From: Parabacteroides hominis
GTDB lineage: Bacteria; Bacteroidota; Bacteroidia; Bacteroidales; Tannerellaceae
Length of the DNA: 64,000 nt
Assembly (NCBI RefSeq): GCF_014287585.1
Contig: NZ_JACOOJ010000006.1
Span: 124,001-188,000, forward strand
Direction of reading: 5' to 3'
How positions within the stretch are numbered: the first letter of the stretch is position 1; every line of letters begins with the position of its first letter. This document shows, one piece after another, positions 35,480 to 44,651 of this stretch. A program made the position numbers and the translations under genes. The notes beneath the pieces are model-generated. The model had not been told where the DNA came from and made no database searches. It saw only the letters and a program-made list of their open reading frames with translations.

Positions 35480-37690
35480 ATGAGAGAAACAGAAACAAAG
35501 GTATTGCCTGTTCTTGAAATGAGTTGTGCCGTTTGTGCGGGCAACGTGGAGAGTACGGTGCAGGCATTGCCCGGTGTGGAGAAGGCAGCCGTGAATTTCG
35601 CCGCGGGTACGTTGGCGGTAACTTATAATCCGTCTGTTATCACCTTGGAGGCTATGCAAGCAGCTGTGCAGGCTGCCGGATATGATCTGATAGTTGAAGC
35701 GGAAGATCCTGTTGCTATGCAGGAGGAGATGGCTCGAAAGCATTATAAGATATTGAGGAGGAATACCATAGGAGCATGGGCCTTGTCCATCCCTCTGGCT
35801 CTTTTAGGAATGGTGTTCATGCACATGCCGTTTGGCAATTGGATCATGATGGTGTTGGCATTGGCTATTATGGTGTTTTTCGGACGCTCGTTTTATGTGA
35901 GCGGCGTGCGGCATGCACTCAAGGGAAAGGCCAATATGGATACACTGGTTGCGCTCAGTACTTCGATCGCTTTCCTGTTCAGCCTTTTCAATACTTTATG
36001 TCCCGGATTTTGGCTGGAAAAAGGGTTGGAGCCGCATGTTTATTATGAGGCTTCAGGTGTGATCATAGCGTTTGTCTTGCTGGGCAAACTGATGGAGGAG
36101 CGTGCTAAGAACAGTACATCTTCAGCTATAAAAGGGCTGATGGGATTGCAGCCTAAAACAGCCCGTTTGGTAACGGACGGGAAAGAAGAGGAAGTGCCTA
36201 TTTCGACTCTTCAGGTCGGAAATGTAGTCAGTGTACGGCCGGGTGAAAAAATACCGGTGGACGGTACGCTTTTGCAGGGGAGTTCTTCAGTGGACGAAAG
36301 TATGCTGAGCGGAGAACCGATTCCGGTGGAGAAAAATGCCGGCGACCGGGTGTTGGCCGGAACGATCAACCAGAAGGGTGCTTTTACGATGGAGGCGACA
36401 GGTGTCGGAGGTACGACCGTATTGGCCCAAATCGTGCAGATGGTACAGTCGGCACAGGGGAGTAAGGCTCCCGTTCAGCGGATTGTAGATAAAATAAGTG
36501 GTATATTTGTCCCTGTCGTCGTATTGCTTTCGCTGGTCACTTTCGTTTGTTGGCTGGTGATAGGGGGAGCGGGCTATTTTTCGTATGCCTTGCTATCTGC
36601 CGTCTCGGTTCTGGTTATTGCTTGCCCGTGTGCGTTGGGATTGGCTACGCCGACAGCCTTGATGGTCGGAATGGGAAAAGGAGCCGAACGGCATATCCTG
36701 ATAAAGGATGCCTTTGCACTGGAAAATCTATGCAAGGTCGATACGGTTGTTTTGGATAAGACCGGGACATTGACGGAAGGTGTACCGGTTGTCACGGATT
36801 CATACTGGATTTCAGACGATAATACCCGTTATTTAGATATCCTGTACACGGCTGAACAAAAGTCCGAACATCCTTTGGCCTCCGCTATTATCCGTTGGTT
36901 GGAAGACTCCGGGGCAAAGGTCTGTGAGACTGAAAATTTCGAGAGCCTGACGGGTCGGGGCGTACGCATTCAGGTCGAAGGGAGCACCTACTGGGTAGGG
37001 AGCCAGGGATTACTTGAAATATTCCAGGCCGGTATTCCGGAAAAGGGGCGAAAACAAATCGAGCAATGGCAGGAAGAGGGGCAAAGTGTTGTCTTTTATG
37101 GTCAGGATGCCCGCCTGTTGGCTGTGCTGGCAATCTCGGACCGTATCAAGCCGACGTCTGCCGAAGCTGTAAAAGAGCTGAAAAAACAGGGAATAGAAAT
37201 ACATCTTCTCACTGGCGATGGTGTACGGACTGCCGAACGGGTTGCCGCAACATTGGGTATCGATCATTATAAGGCGGAGGTAATGCCGAACGATAAAGAG
37301 GAATATATCGTATCTTTACAGCAACAAGGAAAGAAGGTGGCGATGGTCGGCGATGGCATTAACGACTCGCAGGCGCTTGCACGGGCCGATGTCAGTATCG
37401 CGATGGGAAAAGGAACCGATATTGCAATGGATGTGGCTATGGTCACGCTTATCACGTCCGACCTGTTGCTGCTCCCCGATGCGATCCGTTTGTCCAAACA
37501 GACGGTCCGCCTGATTTATCAGAACTTGTTCTGGGCATTTATATATAATGTGATCGGCATTCCGTTGGCTGCGGGCGTTTTGTTCCCGATAAACGGACTG
37601 CTGTTGAATCCGATGCTGGCGAGTGCTGCAATGGCTTTCAGTTCCGTATCGGTGGTATTGAATAGTTTACGATTAAAATTCATGAAATAA
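35480..37690 (+). CDS. copA: Copper-translocating P1B-type ATPase
   Basis: A 736-residue heavy-metal ATPase with one N-terminal metal-binding domain (CAVC at residues 16-19), membrane metal site [10 protein letters not shown] (near 381), phosphorylation site DKTGTLT (near 426), the P1B HP dipeptide (EHPLASA) and GDGIND (near 623). CPC in helix 6 indicates monovalent Cu/Ag export from the cytoplasm. The ATG at 35480 is used; a TTG 18 bp upstream also stays in frame. A copper chaperone-like gene follows after 15 bp. Confidence 0.96.
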   Translation: MRETETKVLPVLEMSCAVCAGNVESTVQALPGVEKAAVNFAAGTLAVTYNPSVITLEAMQAAVQAAGYDLIVEAEDPVAMQEEMARKHYKILRRNTIGAWALSIPLALLGMVFMHMPFGNWIMMVLALAIMVFFGRSFYVSGVRHALKGKANMDTLVALSTSIAFLFSLFNTLCPGFWLEKGLEPHVYYEASGVIIAFVLLGKLMEERAKNSTSSAIKGLMGLQPKTARLVTDGKEEEVPISTLQVGNVVSVRPGEKIPVDGTLLQGSSSVDESMLSGEPIPVEKNAGDRVLAGTINQKGAFTMEATGVGGTTVLAQIVQMVQSAQGSKAPVQRIVDKISGIFVPVVVLLSLVTFVCWLVIGGAGYFSYALLSAVSVLVIACPCALGLATPTALMVGMGKGAERHILIKDAFALENLCKVDTVVLDKTGTLTEGVPVVTDSYWISDDNTRYLDILYTAEQKSEHPLASAIIRWLEDSGAKVCETENFESLTGRGVRIQVEGSTYWVGSQGLLEIFQAGIPEKGRKQIEQWQEEGQSVVFYGQDARLLAVLAISDRIKPTSAEAVKELKKQGIEIHLLTGDGVRTAERVAATLGIDHYKAEVMPNDKEEYIVSLQQQGKKVAMVGDGINDSQALARADVSIAMGKGTDIAMDVAMVTLITSDLLLLPDAIRLSKQTVRLIYQNLFWAFIYNVIGIPLAAGVLFPINGLLLNPMLASAAMAFSSVSVVLNSLRLKFMK

Positions 37691-37705
37691 CAATTTAAAA
37701 TTAGA

Positions 37706-37918
37706 ATGATTATGGCAACAACAAAATTTAAAACAAATGCAAAGTGTGGCGGATGTGTAGCGGCAATAGGTGCAAAGCTCAATACGGTAATGGCTTCGGA
37801 TGACTGGTCGATCGATCTGGCCGATCCGAATAAGGTATTGGAAGTGAAAGTCGATATTGCTCCTGCTACAGTGATTGCAGCAGTAAAAGAGGCCGGGTTC
37901 AAGGCTGAACAATTATAA
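37706..37918 (+). CDS. Heavy-metal-associated (CopZ-like) metallochaperone
   Basis: A 70-residue HMA-fold protein: FKTNAKCGGCVAAIGAKLN with the metal-binding CGGC pair and a C-terminal IAAVKEAGFKAEQL helix-strand. It probably delivers Cu(I) to CopA, whose gene precedes it. The canonical MxCxxC is AKCGGC here. An ATG at 37712 is an alternative start. Confidence 0.88.
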   Translation: MIMATTKFKTNAKCGGCVAAIGAKLNTVMASDDWSIDLADPNKVLEVKVDIAPATVIAAVKEAGFKAEQL

Positions 37919-37922
37919 GCGG

Positions 37923-38576
37923 ATGATTGCCCGGAAACGACAAACATACGGTGAAGAGGTAGCCAATGTCTTGACACATGGCGCCGGGATGCTCTTCGGT
38001 ATAACCGCTATCGTTGTTCTGATGATGGCGGCTATTCGAAGCGGCAATCCCTGGGCGGTCGGCAGTTTTGCTGTCTATTCCGTTTGTATGACACTTTCGT
38101 ATGTGACATCTACATTTTACCATGCTTCGAACCGCGCACGTCAGAAAAGGCTCTTGCGGCGGTTCGACCACAGTGCGATTTATCTGCATATTGCGGGAAC
38201 TTATACGCCCTTTACATTGGTAGCTCTCCGGCAGGAAGGTTATTGGGGCTGGTCACTATTCGCTATCGTATGGATTGCGGCAGTGGTAGGCGTCTGGCTG
38301 AGTTTCCGGAAGATGAGAAAGAAAGACCATCTGAAAACGGTTTGTTATCTGGCTATGGGGTGGGTAGTTGTAATTGCCTTTAAACCCTTGTTGCATGTCT
38401 TTCGTGAAACCGATTCGATGGATGTCCTGTATTGGTTGATCGGAGGAGGTCTGTTTTATACGGTAGGCAGCCTGTTTTTCTTTTTAGACAAATATAAATA
38501 TATGCATCCCGTGTGGCATTTCTTCGTATTGGGAGGCAGCATCTGCCATTTTATCTCGATATACCTGTTAGTATAG
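37923..38576 (+). CDS. Hemolysin III/PAQR-family membrane protein
   Basis: A 217-residue protein with seven predicted helices and the conserved His-bearing segments of the YqfA/hemolysin III family: EEVANVLTHGAGMLFG, STFYHAS, LRRFDHSAIYLHIAGTYTPF and a final ICHFISIYLLV. These are metal-dependent membrane hydrolase-like proteins; the hemolysin name is historical. It starts 4 bp after the chaperone gene, so it is in the copA transcript. Confidence 0.88.
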   Translation: MIARKRQTYGEEVANVLTHGAGMLFGITAIVVLMMAAIRSGNPWAVGSFAVYSVCMTLSYVTSTFYHASNRARQKRLLRRFDHSAIYLHIAGTYTPFTLVALRQEGYWGWSLFAIVWIAAVVGVWLSFRKMRKKDHLKTVCYLAMGWVVVIAFKPLLHVFRETDSMDVLYWLIGGGLFYTVGSLFFFLDKYKYMHPVWHFFVLGGSICHFISIYLLV

Positions 38577-38578
38577 AG

Positions 38579-38617
38579 AAAAAGGAGAAAGCGATTGCCA
38601 CTTTCTCCTTTTTTTAT
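38579..38617 (+). terminator. Rho-independent terminator of the copA operon
   Basis: AAAAAGGAGAAAG pairs perfectly with CTTTCTCCTTTTT around a 9-nt loop, followed by T residues. Confidence 0.88.
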
Positions 38618-38730
38618 TAATTACATTCTTCCGGATGCTCTTTTTTATACTTTCGTTCCCGATAGGAAAGAATAGCAATTCCTATTATACTAAATAATAT
38701 CAGACCGCTGAATAAATATATTGCTTCCAT
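38617..38730 (-). CDS. Small single-pass membrane protein (37 aa)
   Basis: The ATG at 38730 opens a 37-codon frame: one hydrophobic helix (LFSGLILFSIIGIAILSY) followed by a basic and acidic tail RERKYKKEHPEECN. A strong AAAGGAGG site lies about 7 bp upstream and the ATG overlaps the stop of the preceding gene (TAATG), both strong signs of real, coupled translation. Function is unknown. Confidence 0.72.
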   Translation of the reverse strand: MEAIYLFSGLILFSIIGIAILSYRERKYKKEHPEECN

Positions 38731-38954
38731 TATTTACCTCCTTTATTTTTATAAAATTTAAAACCTAACAACATTAAACCAATTGTTGCTCCGATGCCTA
38801 AAAGCAAAACTAACAGTTTATCACTTGTTATGTCCAACAACGTACTTAATACAACTCCTGCAAAGACCAATTTGGCAATATCGATAAAGAAATCACCAAG
38901 TTTCTCATTGATGATTATCGGAGTTACCGATACTTGTCCCGTTTTACGCTTCAT
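38730..38954 (-). CDS. Small two-helix membrane protein (DUF6722-like)
   Basis: A 74-residue protein with a short polar N-terminus and two hydrophobic helices (IAKLVFAGVVLSTLL and LLVLLLGIGATIGLMLLGF), ending in a basic tail. It resembles the Bacteroidales DUF6722 family of unknown function. It forms a two-gene operon with the 37-residue protein, driven by a well-formed promoter at 38985-39015. Confidence 0.75.
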   Translation of the reverse strand: MKRKTGQVSVTPIIINEKLGDFFIDIAKLVFAGVVLSTLLDITSDKLLVLLLGIGATIGLMLLGFKFYKNKGGK

Positions 38955-38984
38955 AGTTAATTCGTTTATTGATTAATAATGATA

Positions 38985-39015
38985 CAAATATAAGTAATAT
39001 ATCGAAAGAAACAAA
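38985..39015 (-). promoter_or_regulatory. Consensus Bacteroidetes promoter
   Basis: On the - strand TTTG (39012-39015) is followed after exactly 19 bp by TATATTTG (38985-38992), the full consensus. It drives the small membrane-protein operon, giving a leader of about 25 bp. Confidence 0.75.
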
Positions 39016-39077
39016 TAATCAGGAAAAATAAAAGGCGGACTTTCATTAGCCCGCCTTTTTACGATATATTTTGTTTC

Positions 39078-40397
39078 TTATAGTCCGCTAAAATCCACTC
39101 CGTCGAATATTAACGAAGGGACACGCCAACTGGAGAATGTGCGCGGGTCGTTGCCGACTTCGGCTAAATTGCCCCACAAGGAGATCATATTGCCTGTTGC
39201 GTTCATTTCGGAGATGGGTTGTGTCAGTTTGCCTTTTTCAATCAGGAAGCCTTCCACGCCGTAGGAGAAGTCACCGGTCGTACTGTTGCTGTTACCGCCG
39301 TTGAAGCCCGTTACCAGAATACCTTTATCGACAGAAGCGATCAGACCCTCCGTATCTTTATTTCCCATCTGCATGGTCAGGATAGAAGGGGAGGCGATCG
39401 TTTGTTTCATATTCATCTTGTTGGCTGAATAGGTATCGATATAATAGGTTTTCAGGACACCGTTTTCAAACACCGGCATACGCTTTGTCGCTACACCTTC
39501 GCCGTCGAAATAACGGGCGCCGGATGCACCCACCATGTGCGGCTCGTCGATGATCGTCAGTTTATCGCCTAAGACTTTCTGGTCGATTTTATCCAACAGG
39601 AAAGAGTTTTTCTGCTGGATGGAAGAACCGTACAGTGCATCGATTACCGGAGAGAGCAGGCGGGAGGAATTCATATTGTCCACAACCATCTGATACTTGC
39701 CGGAGGCAACCTTTTTCTGTCCTAATTTACGCATTACGCGTTCCAGAGCCTTTGTTCCCAAACCTTCCTTAACCAGCGTATCGTAGTAAAGAGAAGAATC
39801 GAACCAATAAGATTCCGGACGGGCGTCCCCTTCGCCTTTGATGCTTACGCTGGCAACCAGGCTGAAAGAAGAACCGGATGCTTCCCCTTCGAAACCGTTG
39901 CTGGCGACCATATATTTGAAATCTTTTTCGTCGCTGTAGGATGAATTGGCAGAGATGATACGGGCGTCTTTTCCCATCATTTCGTTGCAGACGTTCATAG
40001 CCAGCGCCACTTTATCGTCCGGCTGGATCGAGTCGAACTTCGGATCGATCAGCTTCAGGTCGGCGCCTCCTCCTTTATAATAGAGGGAAGCATCGGGCAA
40101 CGTACGCGCCTTGTCTTCCGCTAAAAAGCGAGTGGAGGCGATACCGTTACGGATGAAACCTTCCAGTTCCTTTTTATCCAAGCGGTTGGTAGAGAAGGAA
40201 CCGAAACGTCCGTCGACATACAAATGGATCACCAAGCTGTTTTCCGATGCCTGTTGCAAACGGTCCATTTTCATGTCGCGTATTTCGAAAGAACTGCTCG
40301 ATCCGTTATAGATACTTACACGTGAAGCCTGGCAGCCGTTTTTCAGGGCAAATTCCATGGCCCACTGAGCCAGCTTTTTATTTTCGTTTGTTATCAT
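39078..40397 (-). CDS. TldD/PmbA-family protein (PmbA-like subunit)
   Basis: A 439-residue protein of the TldD/PmbA family without the HExxxH motif; it carries SRLLSPVIDALYGSSIQQKNSFL and GVEGFLIEKGKLTQPISEMNATGNM, typical of the PmbA partner. TldD and PmbA (TldE) form a heterodimeric metalloprotease that trims peptides such as modified microcins and CcdA. The tldD gene lies 1 bp upstream, so the two are translated together. Confidence 0.92.
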   Translation of the reverse strand: MITNENKKLAQWAMEFALKNGCQASRVSIYNGSSSSFEIRDMKMDRLQQASENSLVIHLYVDGRFGSFSTNRLDKKELEGFIRNGIASTRFLAEDKARTLPDASLYYKGGGADLKLIDPKFDSIQPDDKVALAMNVCNEMMGKDARIISANSSYSDEKDFKYMVASNGFEGEASGSSFSLVASVSIKGEGDARPESYWFDSSLYYDTLVKEGLGTKALERVMRKLGQKKVASGKYQMVVDNMNSSRLLSPVIDALYGSSIQQKNSFLLDKIDQKVLGDKLTIIDEPHMVGASGARYFDGEGVATKRMPVFENGVLKTYYIDTYSANKMNMKQTIASPSILTMQMGNKDTEGLIASVDKGILVTGFNGGNSNSTTGDFSYGVEGFLIEKGKLTQPISEMNATGNMISLWGNLAEVGNDPRTFSSWRVPSLIFDGVDFSGL

Positions 40398-40398
40398 A

Positions 40399-41931
40399 TC
40401 AATTTTCTCCTCCTACTGTAAGTTTACTAACTAAGGCTGACGGCATACCGCAGGTTACCGGGCAGGATTGTCCGTCCTTGCCGCATGTCCAGGTTCCGTT
40501 ATCCATCTTATAATTGTTTCCGACCATCGTGATATCGGCCAATGCGCGCGGGCCGTTACCGATGATATTGATATCCTTGATCGGCTGTGTCAGTTTGCCG
40601 TTCTCGATCAGGTAACCGTCTTTCACGAAGAAGGTGAAGTCACCCGCACCGATCTGTACCTGTCCGTTGGTGAAGCTGGAGGCATAGATACCTTTCTTCA
40701 CGGTCGAGATCATTTCTTCTTCCGTCACGTTTCCGGCTTCCATATAGGTAGCGCGCATACGCGGGATCGGCATCTGGCGGAATGATTCGCGGCGGCCGTT
40801 GCCCGTTGACGGAATACCGTAATGCTTGGCACTGATACGGTCGTGCAGATAGCTGGTCAGGATGCCTTCTTTCACGATGTAGGTCTTCTGTCCGGCAATG
40901 CCTTCGTCGTCGATATTGACAGAGCCGCGGTTGAAAGGAATCGTACCGTCGTCCACCACATTGATATGTTCGTTACAAACCTTCTTGTTCAGTTGGTCGG
41001 AGAAGATAGACGTATTCTTGCGGTTGAAGTCGGCTTCGAAAGCATGGCCGATTGCTTCGTGCAACAAGATACCGGAACCTCCGGCGCCCATTACGACCGG
41101 CATTTCGCCTCCTTTAGGCTTGATGGCCTGGAACAGGATGGAGGTCTTCTCCACCGCCTCCTTGGCAACTTCGGCAATGATATCGTCTGTCAGAAATTCC
41201 GCTCCCATACGGAAAGCGCGGGATGCGTACGAATTTTCGATCTTCCCGTTGTCCTCCATGATGCAGACTGCGCTGAGCGTCACCATCGGGCGATAGTCGT
41301 AGTACATCTGTCCTTCGGAATTGCAGAACAAGATGTGGGAAGTCGTGTCTCCCAACGAAGCCATCACTTTGTGTACCCGTTTGTCGAGCGCAAAAATCTG
41401 GTCGTTCAGTTTCTGAAGATACGGAGTCTTTGCGTTTACGGCGAGTTCGTCCCAGGGAGTCTGTACGCCGTAATAATTATTCAGGATCGGTTCCTCCGTC
41501 AGGCCCGCCGGAGCTTTTCCTGCCGAGCCGGTTGCGATACGGGCTGCCGTGCGGGCTGCTTTCAGCATCTCGTCGAGAGTTACGTTTTCTACATACGCAT
41601 AACCGGTCTGGTCGCCGGCCAATACGCGTACGCCCATACCGAAATCGATATTGGAGGAAGCGCGGTTTACGGCTCCGTCCTGCAATCCGATGTTATTCCG
41701 GTAGGAATGTTCAAAGAAAAGATCGGCATAGTCGCCGCCTTTTTCAAGTGCTGCTGTCAGCACTTTCTTCATGTCGCTTTCACTGACACCAAAATGGTTC
41801 TGGGCGAATGAGATACCGGTAGCCTGATCTGCTCCATTTCCGGCACAACTTCCCAGGAATGAGGGAGCCGCTAATGATCCAAGCATAACCATACCTCCTG
41901 TTTTGATAAAATCACGTCTATTGATTTTCAC
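40399..41931 (-). CDS. tldD: TldD-like metalloprotease subunit with exported N-terminus
   Basis: A 510-residue protein with the zinc-site HEAIGH (near residues 288-293) plus GSVNIDDEGIAGQ and YMEAGN, all typical of TldD. It starts at GTG. Unlike cytoplasmic E. coli TldD, it begins with a twin-arginine-type leader (RRDFIK, hydrophobic stretch) ending at a lipobox-like FLGSC, which suggests a Tat-exported lipoprotein. The PmbA-like partner has no signal peptide, so either the pair does not meet or the leader is not cleaved. Confidence 0.92.
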   Translation of the reverse strand: MKINRRDFIKTGGMVMLGSLAAPSFLGSCAGNGADQATGISFAQNHFGVSESDMKKVLTAALEKGGDYADLFFEHSYRNNIGLQDGAVNRASSNIDFGMGVRVLAGDQTGYAYVENVTLDEMLKAARTAARIATGSAGKAPAGLTEEPILNNYYGVQTPWDELAVNAKTPYLQKLNDQIFALDKRVHKVMASLGDTTSHILFCNSEGQMYYDYRPMVTLSAVCIMEDNGKIENSYASRAFRMGAEFLTDDIIAEVAKEAVEKTSILFQAIKPKGGEMPVVMGAGGSGILLHEAIGHAFEADFNRKNTSIFSDQLNKKVCNEHINVVDDGTIPFNRGSVNIDDEGIAGQKTYIVKEGILTSYLHDRISAKHYGIPSTGNGRRESFRQMPIPRMRATYMEAGNVTEEEMISTVKKGIYASSFTNGQVQIGAGDFTFFVKDGYLIENGKLTQPIKDINIIGNGPRALADITMVGNNYKMDNGTWTCGKDGQSCPVTCGMPSALVSKLTVGGEN

Positions 41932-41941
41932 GTTGTAACTT

Positions 41942-41972
41942 ATTTTTTAATTCTTAATTCTTAATTTTTAAT
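41942..41972. repeat. TTAATTC heptamer run
   Basis: Successive TTCTTAA units fill the gap between the anSME 3' end and tldD. It is the reverse-complement version of the batC-batD gap repeat. Confidence 0.55.
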
Positions 41973-43203
41973 TATCAACTCCCTTCGCCCATTGCATCAC
42001 ATTCGCAGGCGGGCGCTCGGCCAACAATTCTTTTTTCATGAAATCCATGTAAGGAGCCACGTGTTTGAAAAATTTCTTGTAACCTTTACATAGATAATTC
42101 AATCCGGGTTCGCCGTTTGCCGCATGGAGGAAACGGTTCTTGGGGCATTCGCCGTTGCAGGCAAACAGGTAATCACACTCCTTGCACTGGGTAGGGAGCT
42201 TTTCATATTTGTCCGCCCCGAACTTCAATTGGCGCTGGCTGTACATCATTTCGGTAAGCGTCTGGGTATGGATGTTTCCCAACTTATATTCCGGGAATAC
42301 AAAGTGGTCACAGGCATATACATCCCCATTGAACTCCATCACTCCGGCATGTCCGCAAGTGCGTGCTAACGTACAAACACCCGGTTGTTCGCCCACCCAA
42401 TTTGCCAGCGTGGAATCGAAAAGCTGGATATAATAATTACCGACATCTTCTTTCAGCCATTCATCGAAGACCGCGCAGAGGAAATCTCCCCATTTCCCGG
42501 CATCGACCGTAAAAGGAGCCAGTTTGATATTTGCATCCTGCTGTTCCGGCGAGGTGAGTAATGTCCCGTCCTGATGGAATCCGAGGCGTTCCACAATCGG
42601 TGCGAACTGGATATAGTGGCAATCTATTTCCTTGAAAAAGTGATAGAATTCCAGCGGATAATCCACATTGTAGTCATTGACGACTGCCATCGCATTGTAT
42701 TCCACACCATGTTTTTTCATCAGTTCGATTCCCTTCATCACTTTATAGAAGGAGGGAAGTCCCTGCTTGTTGCGGCGGTATTCGTCATGAAACTCCTGCG
42801 GGCCGTCTATCGAAACTCCCACAAGAAAATTATTCTCCTTGAAGAAACGGCACCAGTCATCATTCAGCAGCGTCCCGTTTGTCTGGATGCAGTTGTCGAT
42901 CTGGCGTCCGCGGCCATACCGGCGTTGCAATTCGAGCGCTTTTTTGTAGAAACTGATCGGACGCATCAGCGTTTCACCCCCGTGCCAGGTAAAGAGAACC
43001 TGCGGCATCGTCTGACATTCCAGATATTCTTTGATGAATTTTTCCAGTAACTGTTCGCTCATGATATGATTCTTCACCTCAGGATAAAGTTTCCCTTTCT
43101 CAAGGTAATAGCAGTATTCGCACGCCAGGTTGCAAACCGAACCGACGGGCTTCAACATTACATATACGGGTTTCGCGAACGGGGATATATACGGATTACT
43201 CAT
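41968..43203 (-). CDS. Anaerobic sulfatase-maturating enzyme (radical SAM, SPASM)
   Basis: A 411-residue radical SAM protein: the [4Fe-4S] motif C24-x3-C28-x2-C31 in SVCNLACEYCYY, LFTWHGGETLMRP, and a C-terminal SPASM cysteine set (CTLARTCGHAG, CDHF, CKECDYLFACNGECP). These match anSME, which oxidises a Cys or Ser of sulfatases to formylglycine. No sulfatase gene is in the window, so it must act in trans. A -7 box (CAAATGTA on + strand, 43241-43248) lies upstream. Confidence 0.92.
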   Translation of the reverse strand: MSNPYISPFAKPVYVMLKPVGSVCNLACEYCYYLEKGKLYPEVKNHIMSEQLLEKFIKEYLECQTMPQVLFTWHGGETLMRPISFYKKALELQRRYGRGRQIDNCIQTNGTLLNDDWCRFFKENNFLVGVSIDGPQEFHDEYRRNKQGLPSFYKVMKGIELMKKHGVEYNAMAVVNDYNVDYPLEFYHFFKEIDCHYIQFAPIVERLGFHQDGTLLTSPEQQDANIKLAPFTVDAGKWGDFLCAVFDEWLKEDVGNYYIQLFDSTLANWVGEQPGVCTLARTCGHAGVMEFNGDVYACDHFVFPEYKLGNIHTQTLTEMMYSQRQLKFGADKYEKLPTQCKECDYLFACNGECPKNRFLHAANGEPGLNYLCKGYKKFFKHVAPYMDFMKKELLAERPPANVMQWAKGVDN

Positions 43204-43275
43204 GGTATGTTTAAAACGATGTTTTATTTAGTTTCTTATGCAAATGTAATCTATTTAACGATTGGATGTCATTTT

Positions 43276-44289
43276 TTACCGTGTTTTTTTCCTATAACGG
43301 TTGTAATCGGTGACAAATCCTTCGCAAAGCCAGTTTGCGAGTGCCTGACGGTTATCGCTCAGGATGATCCGTTGCTGGTCGAAACTGTTCTGGATATTAC
43401 CTAACTCGACGAAAACGGAGGCCGGTGTCGTATGTCGCAGCACATACAGATTGCGCCCGTCCACCGTCCCGGTAAATCCGCGTCCCGGCTGGTGCTTCTT
43501 ATATTTATGTGTAAAAGTCGTCCGCATGGTTTTTGCCAGATGCTTGCTTTCGGAATTCTTGTCCTGGTGGTAGAAGAAAACGTCGGTTTGATGGCCTTTG
43601 TTCCGGCTGTCCACATGTACGAAGATAGCCCGCTTGTAGGCGTATCTGTCTTGTTTGAACAGGGCGTTTATCTTGTCGCTCCGTTGTTTCAGCCGGCGAA
43701 CCTGGTTGAAGGGGATCGGGCTGCCCATGCAGGTCTCGCGCTTACTGTTCTTCAGATATTTATCGTCCCGGATTCCGTCTTTGGCATCCTGTATGATAAT
43801 ATGGACTTTGGCTCCTTTCATCATCAGGTTGCGTGCCAGGCGGAGCACGATGTCGTAGGCATATTCGTCTTCGTGCAACTCGATTTTGCCAATCCGTCCG
43901 ATTGCTCCGGGATCGGGGCCTCCATGTCCGCTGACCAGGTAGAAACAGGCTCCTTTCAGTTCGGACGATGTCACTTTATAGGATGCCAGTTCTTTGCCGA
44001 ACAACGGTTCATAGTTCGCCCGTTTGGAGGCGGCTGCGGCAGCTTCTTTTCCCTGCAAGGGGGGAAGCGTATATTTGACTCCCATCCGAAGGGCGTTTCC
44101 TTTGCCTAACTTGTTTTTGTTCAGCTCGATGAACTGTGTCTGATATGCGGCGCCTGTACGGTTGTGGCGTTTGAGGAACAGGGTGACGCCTTCTCCTTTC
44201 TTTGGAAATGCTTTCTCCTGGGCCTGTAACCGGTTGGCGCAAAATATGGTAAGAAATAACGCGAATATGATACTAAGTTTGAACTTCAT
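43276..44289 (-). CDS. N-acetylmuramoyl-L-alanine amidase (Amidase_3)
   Basis: A 337-residue exported protein (signal peptide ends near RLQAQ) with a zinc amidase domain: first His in LVSGHGGPDPGA, Glu in IELHEDEYAYD, second His in FVHVDSRNKG, catalytic Glu in SVFVELGNIQN. It cleaves the MurNAc-L-Ala bond in the periplasm. The N-terminal 100 residues have no recognised domain (KKGEGVTLFLKRHNRTG). A -7 box CAAAAATA (44313-44320, + strand) with ATTG 19 bp further out is a probable promoter. Confidence 0.9.
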   Translation of the reverse strand: MKFKLSIIFALFLTIFCANRLQAQEKAFPKKGEGVTLFLKRHNRTGAAYQTQFIELNKNKLGKGNALRMGVKYTLPPLQGKEAAAAASKRANYEPLFGKELASYKVTSSELKGACFYLVSGHGGPDPGAIGRIGKIELHEDEYAYDIVLRLARNLMMKGAKVHIIIQDAKDGIRDDKYLKNSKRETCMGSPIPFNQVRRLKQRSDKINALFKQDRYAYKRAIFVHVDSRNKGHQTDVFFYHQDKNSESKHLAKTMRTTFTHKYKKHQPGRGFTGTVDGRNLYVLRHTTPASVFVELGNIQNSFDQQRIILSDNRQALANWLCEGFVTDYNRYRKKTR

Positions 44290-44441
44290 TGGTGATATGT
44301 TGCTAATGCGAACAAAAATAATGCTTTTTCGGGATTATGCAATACGCCGTTATGCAGAATTAGAAAAATATGACAATATCCCCCTGGAAAACGTTATTTT
44401 GACATCTGTTGAAAATCAGCGTTATAGCTTGTATAAGATTA

Positions 44442-44555
44442 TTAAAAAATATTACCCTTGCGGGAAATTCTATTTTCACAGGTATGAAAATCTATTTTCA
44501 TGCCCATGTGTTTCGATTTGGACGAATGGGTATTTTTTGAAAAATGAACAATAAG
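44442..44555 (+). repeat. 113-bp dispersed element, copy B
   Basis: Same ordered blocks as 22306-22418 (AAAAAATATTACCCTTGC, GAAATT, TTTCGAT, AATGGGTATTTT, ACAATAAG). Here TATGAAAAT pairs with ATTTTCATG. It lies between the divergent amidase and Fpg-like genes. The rest of 44290-44651 contains only their promoters. Confidence 0.65.
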
Positions 44556-44651
44556 AACTCGGATTAATCACTATTTTTACGGTTTGTCCGCGTATGTTCG
44601 CTTCGGATAAGAAAATAGTCTTATATTTAGCGTCATTAAAAATGAGGGATT

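Noticed and set aside
40822..41811. Long + strand open frame (329 codons)
   Set aside because: It is antisense to tldD, which has clear family motifs; the translation is His/Arg-rich without recognisable domains.
44162..44554. + strand open frame over the amidase start and the 113-bp element
   Set aside because: Starts antisense within the amidase signal peptide and shows no family features.
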